From assembly GCA_013696905.1 (NCBI GenBank), contig JACCXP010000359.1, forward strand, positions 1-5,386: a stretch of 5,386 nucleotides of DNA, in the 5' to 3' direction. This DNA comes from Thermoleophilaceae bacterium (GTDB lineage Bacteria > Actinomycetota > Thermoleophilia > Solirubrobacterales > Thermoleophilaceae). The translations under genes were made by a program, and so were the position numbers. This document shows, piece by piece, positions 1 to 5,386 of this stretch. The notes under the pieces are model-generated. The model ran no database searches and was not told the origin of the DNA. It saw nothing but the letters and a program-made list of their open reading frames with translations. Each line of letters begins with the position of its first letter. The stretch's first letter is position 1.

Positions 1-275
1 CCCCGCTCGAGGGCACCTTCGACCACGGCGAGGAAGGCTACGGGCTGTGGCTCGATCCCGCCGTTCAGGACAACCCGGTCTATGCCGAGCACTGGACGGG
101 GCACCGACCGGTCAGCGTGACCGTCGAGCCCGACCAGATCGTGATCCGCCGCGCCGGCGAAGAGCCGACCGAGGACTCCGACGGCGCGAGCGCCGCCGCG
201 GCTCCGGGGCCCGCGCCCGGTCCTGCCGAGGACGAGGAGGCAGCCGTCCTCGACCCGGACGACTTCGACGCCTAG
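1..275 (+). CDS. C-terminal fragment of an unidentified protein (5' end outside window)
   Basis: An open frame enters from the left edge (first complete codon at 3) and ends at TAG 273-275, giving 90 residues. Third codon positions are mostly G or C, as in the other genes, which supports real coding. The first ~50 residues look like the end of a folded domain, with glycines and aromatics in FDHGEEGYGLW, then NPVYAEHW and RPVSVTVEP, the last probably a closing beta strand. From about residue 57 the composition becomes low-complexity, rich in Ala, Pro, Gly, Asp and Glu, and it ends in the acidic DPDDFDA. This is probably a disordered acidic tail. I do not recognise the family. A SurE-type nucleotidase was considered because of the SVT strand, but nothing else fits. 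It converges on the minus-strand cluster and its stop overlaps the stop of the neighbouring gene. Confidence 0.75.
   Translation, partial: PLEGTFDHGEEGYGLWLDPAVQDNPVYAEHWTGHRPVSVTVEPDQIVIRRAGEEPTEDSDGASAAAAPGPAPGPAEDEEAAVLDPDDFDA
272..275. other. CTAG palindrome holding both convergent stop codons
   Basis: The plus-strand gene stops with TAG at 273-275 and the minus-strand gene stops with TAG read from 274 to 272. Both come from the same self-complementary CTAG, so the two genes converge with an overlap of a few bases and no spacer. Any transcription terminator must therefore lie inside the opposing coding region. I saw no hairpin with a T-run on either side. Confidence 0.85.
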
Positions 276-589
276 AGCGGGTCGCGGGCGCGCCCGCCGG
301 CGAAGTCGACCGCCTCGCGCGCGTAGCGGTTGAACGCCGCGTCGACAGCCCAGGCGCTGTCGGTCGCGGGCGAGTAGCGCTGCGCGAGCGCGGTGGCCCA
401 ATCGGGATCGGTGGCGTAGAGGTCGGCGAGCTCGCCGACGCTGAAGGCGGAGCCGAGCCGGCGCCTGAGCTCGTCGGTCACGGCGAAGACCGCGCGCTCG
501 AGCGCGATCCGCTCGCGTGGCTCGAGGTCGCGCAGCCGCCGCTCGCCCTCCTCCCACTGGAAGAGCGCGTTCTCGAGCGCGTAGGACAC
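272..589 (-). CDS. Small protein of unknown family, last gene of the cluster
   Basis: This gene encodes 105 residues from GTG (587-589) to TAG (272-274). It starts 23 bases after the ftsB-type stop, so it is probably co-transcribed. The ribosome site is weak (a GGGG run just before the start), which leaves the start uncertain; an earlier start inside the upstream gene is possible. The protein is soluble and probably mostly helical. The N-terminal half is charged (WEEGERRLRDLEPRER), followed by ELRRRLGSAFSVGELADLY, a PDW turn near residue 63, and DAAFNRYAREAVDFAGG near the end. It has three tryptophans, no lysine and no cysteine. There is no signal peptide, membrane segment or motif that I can tie to a function. 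In mycobacteria the gene after the FtsB-like gene encodes a DUF501 protein; this one does not resemble that. The patterned aromatic and charged residues and the operon position argue for a real gene. Confidence 0.75.
   Translation of the reverse strand: MSYALENALFQWEEGERRLRDLEPRERIALERAVFAVTDELRRRLGSAFSVGELADLYATDPDWATALAQRYSPATDSAWAVDAAFNRYAREAVDFAGGRARDPL
284..297. repeat. 14-base perfect GC palindrome beside the convergent stops
   Basis: Positions 284-297 read GCGGGCGCGCCCGC, a perfect inverted repeat without a loop. It lies about nine bases past the plus-strand stop and within the last codons of the 105-residue gene (around GGRAR). There is no T-tract, so it is not a standard intrinsic terminator. 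In DNA this GC-rich it may be chance, and it is recorded only because of its position. Confidence 0.4.
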
Positions 590-612
590 GGCCCCGACGG
601 TAGCGGCGCGGG

Positions 613-930
613 CTACGAGGGTGGGACGTTCTGGATCACGAAGGCGCGCTCACCGCGCCTGACCATGCCGAGCTTGCGCGCCTCGCGCTCGAGCGAGTCA
701 GGGCGGCGGAGGACATCGAGGCGCGCCCGCAGGCGCGCGCGCTCGCGCTCGAGGCGCTCGAGCTCCTGCCGGTGTGCCTGAGCGGTCTCGCGCTGCTCGA
801 GGTAGTGGCGCGTCGGCGCGATGTAGAGCAGCACGATCACCCCGAGCACCGCCAACAGGGCGAGGCGACCGACCTTGTCCCAGCGGATCGGGGTGCGGGC
901 TGCCCGCGGACGTGTCGCGACGCTTGCCAT
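613..930 (-). CDS. FtsB/DivIC-type septum formation initiator protein
   Basis: The 105-residue product is a small bitopic membrane protein of the FtsB/DivIC family. Members form a coiled-coil complex with FtsL- and FtsQ/DivIB-type partners and help activate septal wall synthesis. The sequence shows the usual plan: a basic cytoplasmic N-terminus (R7, R9, R12, R16, K19, R22); one hydrophobic segment at about 23-38 (LALLAVLGVIVLLYIA); a charged heptad-like coiled coil at about 42-75; and the family's conserved end, EREARKLGMVRRGE at about 81-94, followed by AFVI. The short cytoplasmic arm predicts N-in, C-out topology. Length is normal. The start is ATG 928-930, 35 bases after the enolase stop, with no clear Shine-Dalgarno sequence, so translation may depend on transcript context. 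The position just downstream of eno matches the actinobacterial arrangement. I cannot say from sequence alone whether ftsB or divIC is the better name. Confidence 0.93.
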   Translation of the reverse strand: MASVATRPRAARTPIRWDKVGRLALLAVLGVIVLLYIAPTRHYLEQRETAQAHRQELERLERERARLRARLDVLRRPDSLEREARKLGMVRRGERAFVIQNVPPS

Positions 931-965
931 CGCGGAGCGTTTCGCCCCCGCGCGCCCGGCTCCTG

Positions 966-2261
<1,296 letters not shown>

Positions 2262-2948
2262 TCAAGCATCAGCCTCGGTTCGGCGGCGGAATCTATCCGC
2301 TGCCGCCCGCAGCGCGAGCTCCGGATCGACGCCGAGCTCGCGCGCCGCCGCGACCGCGGCGAAGAGGAGGTCACCGGCCGCCTCGAAGCGCTGCTCGCGC
2401 CCTGAGGCGGCCGCCAGACGGTCACGCTCGCCGGCGAGGCGCTTCAGCGGCTCGCCGGCGGAGAACGCCGCGGCCCCGGCGCTCGAGGCGCGACGCTGCA
2501 CCTTGCGCGCGTAAAGCAGCGCCGGGAGGTTCTCGGGGACCTCGCCGAAGATCCCCTCGGCGCGGCCCTCCTCGCCGCGCTTGATCTCGTCCCAGTTGCG
2601 AAGCACGTCGGCCGCGTCCGAGACCTCGACCTCGGCGAACACGTGCGGGTGGCGGCGGATCAGCTTCTGGCGGCAGTGCTCGGCGACCGCCGCCAGGTCG
2701 CCGCCCCCGCGCTCCTCGAGCAGCAGCGACAGGAAGTGGACCTGGAACAGCACGTCGCCGAGCTCGTCGAGCAGCCGGCGGTCATCGCCCGAGTGGGCGG
2801 CGTCGGCGAGCTCGTAGGCCTCCTCGACCGTGTGCGGCACGATCGAGCGCTCGTCCTGCTGGCGGTCCCACGGGCACTCGCGGCGCAGGCGACGCGTGAT
2901 CTCGTCGAGGCGGAGCAGCGCGCCGGCCGCCGTGCCGGCGCCCTCCAC
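2262..2948 (-). CDS. mazG: MazG-type nucleoside triphosphate pyrophosphohydrolase
   Basis: MazG hydrolyses nucleoside triphosphates to monophosphates and pyrophosphate and is thought to remove damaged or non-canonical nucleotides. The 228-residue product has a complete first domain: CPWDRQQDERS at about 25-35, the metal-binding helix pair VEEAYELADA (E42, E43, E46) and LLDELGDVLFQVHF (E62, D65), then the hallmark RRHPHVF (98-104) and NWDEIKRGE (118-126). YARKVQRRAS (146-155) links to a second MazG-like domain. That domain keeps GDLLFAAVAAARELG (192-206) and ADRFRRR (217-223), but its acidic metal-binding motifs are largely gone and it ends early. E. coli MazG has 263 residues. The start is GTG 2946-2948, six bases after the lipoprotein stop, with AGAGGAAG nine bases upstream inside the preceding gene, which suggests translational coupling. 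The gene sits between the lipoprotein gene and eno, much as mazG sits near eno in mycobacteria. Confidence 0.95.
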   Translation of the reverse strand: MEGAGTAAGALLRLDEITRRLRRECPWDRQQDERSIVPHTVEEAYELADAAHSGDDRRLLDELGDVLFQVHFLSLLLEERGGGDLAAVAEHCRQKLIRRHPHVFAEVEVSDAADVLRNWDEIKRGEEGRAEGIFGEVPENLPALLYARKVQRRASSAGAAAFSAGEPLKRLAGERDRLAAASGREQRFEAAGDLLFAAVAAARELGVDPELALRAAADRFRRRTEADA

Positions 2949-2954
2949 AGCGGG

Positions 2955-4106
2955 CTACTTCCTCTCTTCGGGCGGCGGCGCCTGCTGCTGCGGCGCCTGT
3001 TGCTGGGCGGGCTCCTTGGGTGGCGGCGGGCCGCCCTTGCACTCGGAGACGACGAACCCCTCGGCGCAGTTCGTCTGTTCCTTGTACTTGGTCCGGAACC
3101 CCTTGACGAAGGCATCGAGTGCGGCCTTCTCGCGATCGGCCTTGATCGTCGCCTTGATCGTCTCCTTGGCCTGGGGCAGCGTCTGCTGCGAGGCCGGCGT
3201 GATCTTCGTGACCTCGAAGACCTCGTAGCCGAACTGGGTCTTGATCGGGCCCTTGAGCTCGTCCGGCTTGGCCTCGAACACGGCCTCGTCGAGCTCCTGC
3301 TCGAGCTGACCCTTGCCGATGCCGGGGAGCTTGCCGCCCTGGGCCTTCGAAGCCTCGTCGATCGAGTACTTCTTCGCCACCTTCGAGAACGAGTCGCCCG
3401 ACTCGATCGCCTGCTGCGCCTGCTCGGCCTTGCTCTTCGACTTCGTCAGCACGACGGCCAGGTCGCGCCGCTCGGGTTGAGCGAACTTCTGCTTGTTCTT
3501 GTCGTAGTAGGCCTTGATCTGGGCGTCGGTGACGTTGCCCTTGCCGGCGACGACCTTCTTGCGCACCTCGTTCGAGAGGTAGTCGATCTTGACCTGGTAG
3601 AGCAGGTCGGCCTCGGTGCGACCGGAGGTCTTGAGGAACTCCTGGTAGCCCTTGTCGTCGGGGAAGGATTGCTTCTTCTGGTCCTCGAACTGCTTCTTGA
3701 TCGTCGCGTCGTCGGCCTTGATGTCGCGCGCCTCGGCCTCCTGCTCGATCCAGTCGGAGGTGATCAGGAAGTTCATCACCTGCGTCTTGAGCTGGTCGTA
3801 CTCCTGCTTGCACTGCGTCTTCGCCTGCGCGGGCGAGGGCTTCTGCTGGCCCTTCACCACCGGCTGCCCCTGCTTCGCGGCGGCGCACTTCGTGTAGGCG
3901 GGCGGATCGGGAGCCGCCGGGGGAGCCCCGCCGGCGCCGGGGGGCGCCTGGGAGCGCACGGCGGCGGTGATCCAGCGGTCGAACTCGGTCTTCTTGATCA
4001 CCTCGTCGTCGACCCTCGCGACGCCGTTCGGGGGCACCTCGTTGCCGCAGGCGGCGACCGTGAGGGCGAGCAGCAGCACTATGGGCACGACACGGAAGTA
4101 GCTCAT
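2955..4106 (-). CDS. SurA/PpiC-like lipoprotein, probable extracytoplasmic chaperone
   Basis: The 383-residue product looks like a SurA/PrsA-type foldase anchored outside the membrane. A lipoprotein signal peptide has hydrophobic core VVPIVLLLALTVAAC with lipobox cysteine C20. A SurA-like N-terminal region starts at GVARVDDEVIKKTEFDRW (28-45). It is interrupted by a Pro/Ala-rich stretch and a segment holding C74 and C99 (about 52-100), and continues with long helices to about 208. A parvulin-type domain follows at about 209-301: SFSKVAKKYSIDEASKAQGG, then GPIKTQFGYEVFEV. The histidines expected at the parvulin active site are absent, so a chaperone role without isomerase activity is my inference. 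The tail has C347 and C356, then Pro/Gln-rich repeats. Composition is odd for the window: by my count 47 Lys, 12 Arg and no His. ATG 4104-4106 is preceded by AAAGGA. The gene lies 47 bases after mfd and 6 before mazG. Confidence 0.9.
   Translation of the reverse strand: MSYFRVVPIVLLLALTVAACGNEVPPNGVARVDDEVIKKTEFDRWITAAVRSQAPPGAGGAPPAAPDPPAYTKCAAAKQGQPVVKGQQKPSPAQAKTQCKQEYDQLKTQVMNFLITSDWIEQEAEARDIKADDATIKKQFEDQKKQSFPDDKGYQEFLKTSGRTEADLLYQVKIDYLSNEVRKKVVAGKGNVTDAQIKAYYDKNKQKFAQPERRDLAVVLTKSKSKAEQAQQAIESGDSFSKVAKKYSIDEASKAQGGKLPGIGKGQLEQELDEAVFEAKPDELKGPIKTQFGYEVFEVTKITPASQQTLPQAKETIKATIKADREKAALDAFVKGFRTKYKEQTNCAEGFVVSECKGGPPPPKEPAQQQAPQQQAPPPEERK
2958..2965 (-). promoter_or_regulatory. Shine-Dalgarno site of mazG inside the lipoprotein gene
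   Basis: On the minus strand AGAGGAAG covers the last lipoprotein codons and sits nine bases before the mazG GTG start, across the upstream TAG. It supports the GTG 2946-2948 start and suggests that mazG translation is coupled to that of the lipoprotein. Confidence 0.65.
2977..3006 (-). repeat. Two tandem 15-base units encoding a Gln-rich tail
   Basis: On the plus strand 2977-2991 (GGCGCCTGCTGCTGC) is followed directly by 2992-3006, which differs at two bases. In the lipoprotein frame the units encode the doubled QQQAP-type motif at residues 367-377, between prolines. The unit length is a multiple of three, so copy number could change without shifting the frame. The tail is probably disordered. 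Confidence 0.6.
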
Positions 4107-4110
4107 CGAA

Positions 4111-4116
4111 TCCTTT
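4111..4116 (-). promoter_or_regulatory. Shine-Dalgarno site of the SurA-like lipoprotein gene
   Basis: On the minus strand AAAGGA lies four bases before ATG 4104-4106, in the 47-base gap after mfd. The spacing is a little short but acceptable, and no better start lies nearby. It supports this ATG, which also gives a complete lipoprotein signal peptide. Confidence 0.6.
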
Positions 4117-4137
4117 TATCGGAAGGGAACGGCTTGA

Positions 4138-4154
4138 CGCTAGCGAAGGCCTTC
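4138..4154. repeat. Two abutting perfect palindromes after the mfd stop
   Basis: CGCTAGCG (4138-4145) and GAAGGCCTTC (4145-4154) are perfect inverted repeats that share one G. They fill the first part of the mfd-lipoprotein gap, and the second touches the mfd stop codon. Neither has a loop or a following T-run, so they do not look like an intrinsic terminator. A protein-binding site or chance are both possible. Confidence 0.4.
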
Positions 4155-5386
4155 TAAATCTCAGCTAACTCTCCTGCCGGGTTGGCGGGGTCCGTCGCGA
4201 GCTCGAGAATCGCCTCGGCGGCGGCGACGACCGCCGGGAAGCGAGCGGCCGGGTCTTCGGGCACGCGCACCGCGACCGTGCTGCGACCCGACTCGTAGAC
4301 GGCCTCGGGGATCCGCGCGCGCAGCGCCTTCGCCCCACGCGAATCGAGCTCGATCGGCGACACCGCAAGGCGACCGCCACTGAAGGACACTGCCCGCGCG
4401 CCTGCGCGACCGAACTTGATGCGGGCATCCTGGAGGCGGATCAGGTTCTCGAGCGGCGCGGGCACGGGCCCGAAGCGGTCCTCGAGCTCCTCGCGCAGGA
4501 GGATCAGGTCGGCGACCTCGCGCGCGCCCGAGATGCGGCGGTGGACCTCGATCTTCGCCGCCTCGTAGGGGACGTAGTCGGCCGGCACGTAGGCCTCGAC
4601 CGGGATGTCGAGGCGGACGGGCTCGGGGGCCTCGTCGGCGGCGGTGCCCGATAGCGCGGCGACGGCCTCGTCGAGCATCGCCACGTAGAGCTCGAAGCCG
4701 ACCGCGGCGACGTGGCCCGACTGCTCGTCGCCGAGCAGGTTGCCGGCGCCGCGGATCTCGAGGTCGCGCATCGCGATCTTGAAGCCCGAGCCGAGCTCCG
4801 TGTAGTCGGAGAGCGTCGACAGGCGCGCGGCAGCCTCCTCGGTGAGGGCGGCCGCGGAGGGATAGAAGAGGTAGGCGTAGGCGCGCTCCCGGGCACGGCC
4901 GACGCGCCCGCGGATCTGGTAGAGCTGAGCGAGCCCGAGCGCGTCCGAGCGCTCGACGATCAAGGTGTTTGCGCTCGGCACGTCGAGGCCGGCCTCGACG
5001 ATCGTCGTGCACACGAGCACGTCGGCGCCGCCGCGCAAGAAGTCGAGCATCACCGCCTCGAGGCGCTTCTCGTCCATCTGGCCGTGCGCCACGCCGACGC
5101 GCGCGCCGGGGCACATCGCGCGCACGCGCTCGGCGGTCTCGTCGATCGTGTCGACGCGATTGTGGAGGAAGAACGCCTGCCCGCCGCGGGCGCGCTCGCG
5201 CTCGATCGCCTGCTTGACGAGCTCCTCGTCGTACTCGCCGACGTAGGTCTTGACCGGCCGCCGGCCCTCGGGCGGGGTCTCGATCACCGAGATGTCGCGC
5301 AGGCCGGCGAGCGACATCTGGAGCGTGCGCGGGATCGGCGTCGCCGACAGCGACAGCACGTCGACGCGCAGTCGCAACTGACGCAG
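4154..5386 (-). CDS. mfd: Transcription-repair coupling factor Mfd, C-terminal part (5' end outside window)
   Basis: Mfd is a DNA translocase that pushes stalled RNA polymerase off damaged DNA and recruits the UvrAB excision machinery. The frame is open at the right edge, and 410 residues to TAG 4154-4156 are present, roughly the last third of a protein usually near 1,100-1,200 residues. The fragment opens with superfamily 2 helicase motif III, SATPIPRT (14-21). It continues through GGQAFFLHNRVD (68-79), the VAHGQM segment, VCTTIVEAGLDVPSANT (125-141) and motif VI QIRGRVGR (157-164). The translocation (TRG) region follows, with DLEIRGAGNLLGDEQSG (208-224). After a short linker comes the Mfd C-terminal domain, from about 258 (AYVPADYVPYE), with RFGPVP and an alpha/beta end. 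These motifs separate Mfd from RecG. Nothing looks broken. It is the first visible gene of the cluster; the N-terminal UvrB-like and polymerase-binding domains lie outside. Confidence 0.97.
   Translation of the reverse strand: MRQLRLRVDVLSLSATPIPRTLQMSLAGLRDISVIETPPEGRRPVKTYVGEYDEELVKQAIERERARGGQAFFLHNRVDTIDETAERVRAMCPGARVGVAHGQMDEKRLEAVMLDFLRGGADVLVCTTIVEAGLDVPSANTLIVERSDALGLAQLYQIRGRVGRARERAYAYLFYPSAAALTEEAAARLSTLSDYTELGSGFKIAMRDLEIRGAGNLLGDEQSGHVAAVGFELYVAMLDEAVAALSGTAADEAPEPVRLDIPVEAYVPADYVPYEAAKIEVHRRISGAREVADLILLREELEDRFGPVPAPLENLIRLQDARIKFGRAGARAVSFSGGRLAVSPIELDSRGAKALRARIPEAVYESGRSTVAVRVPEDPAARFPAVVAAAEAILELATDPANPAGELAEI

Noticed and set aside
1..275. Assigning the left-edge fragment to SurE 5'-nucleotidase
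   Set aside because: Only a short SVT-type strand resembles the SurE end. The surrounding residues and acidic tail do not fit, so the name would be a guess.
272..589. Calling the 105-residue protein DUF501 because of its position after the FtsB-type gene
   Set aside because: It is shorter than DUF501 proteins and lacks the cysteine-containing and proline-rich pattern I remember for that family. Position alone is not enough.
47..781. A 244-codon plus-strand frame at the left end
   Set aside because: It runs through the end of the frame-3 gene, then opposite the 105-residue gene and the ftsB-type gene. The translation is an Arg-rich mixture, whereas the other frames give protein-like sequences.
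2782..3888. A 368-codon minus-strand frame overlapping the lipoprotein gene in another register
   Set aside because: It is an Arg/Gly/Ala-rich frame-shifted reading of the lipoprotein gene, with no signal peptide or motif.
4107..4145. Possible internal promoter before the lipoprotein gene (GATAAA as -10)
   Set aside because: GATAAA lies only about ten bases before the ATG and overlaps the ribosome site, and no good -35 sits at the right distance. It would give a nearly leaderless message, which conflicts with use of AAAGGA.
2643..4157. A 504-codon open frame on the plus strand, antisense to the lipoprotein and mazG genes
   Set aside because: Its product is a monotonous Leu/Gly/Arg/Val mixture with no domain-like pattern, while the minus strand encodes two recognisable proteins. 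It is the usual shadow of GC-rich coding DNA.
4134..4162. TTGACG on the plus strand as a -35 box for an antisense transcript into mfd
   Set aside because: At 16-18 bases downstream I see only AAATCT/AATCTC-like sequence, a poor -10, and no gene follows on that strand.

Overview
The window is very GC-rich, with dense, strongly G/C-ending codons. It reads as a housekeeping segment from a high-GC bacterium, most likely an actinobacterium. The best support is gene order: mfd, mazG, eno and an FtsB/DivIC-type gene follow each other on one strand, as I recall for Mycobacterium tuberculosis (Rv1020 to Rv1024). A parvulin/SurA-type lipoprotein gene between mfd and mazG, and no DUF501 gene after ftsB, point away from the mycobacterial type. 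A deep branch such as Thermoleophilia is my guess; the sequence does not prove it.

Layout: six genes occupy the minus strand from the right edge to position 272, in transcription order. They are the C-terminal third of mfd (open at the right edge), a histidine-free SurA/PpiC-like lipoprotein, mazG, eno, an ftsB/divIC-type septum gene, and a 105-residue protein of unknown family. The gaps between them are 47, 6, 18, 35 and 23 bases, so they probably form one transcription unit with its main promoter outside the window. Three of the five visible starts are GTG (mazG, eno, the 105-residue gene). On the left a plus-strand gene, of which only the last 90 codons are present, converges on the cluster. 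Its stop and the stop of the 105-residue gene share one CTAG palindrome. No stretch of 300 bases lacks a gene.

The genes cover transcription-coupled repair (Mfd), extracytoplasmic protein folding or holding (lipoprotein), clean-up of non-canonical nucleotides (MazG), glycolysis (enolase) and division-septum assembly (FtsB/DivIC). They are not steps of one pathway. Grouping of such growth-linked genes around eno is a known actinobacterial pattern.

I saw no mobile element, CRISPR array, RNA gene or convincing new system. The points most worth a second look are the apparent loss of the parvulin catalytic histidines in the lipoprotein, the degenerate second domain of MazG, the two proteins I could not assign, and the shared convergent stop.
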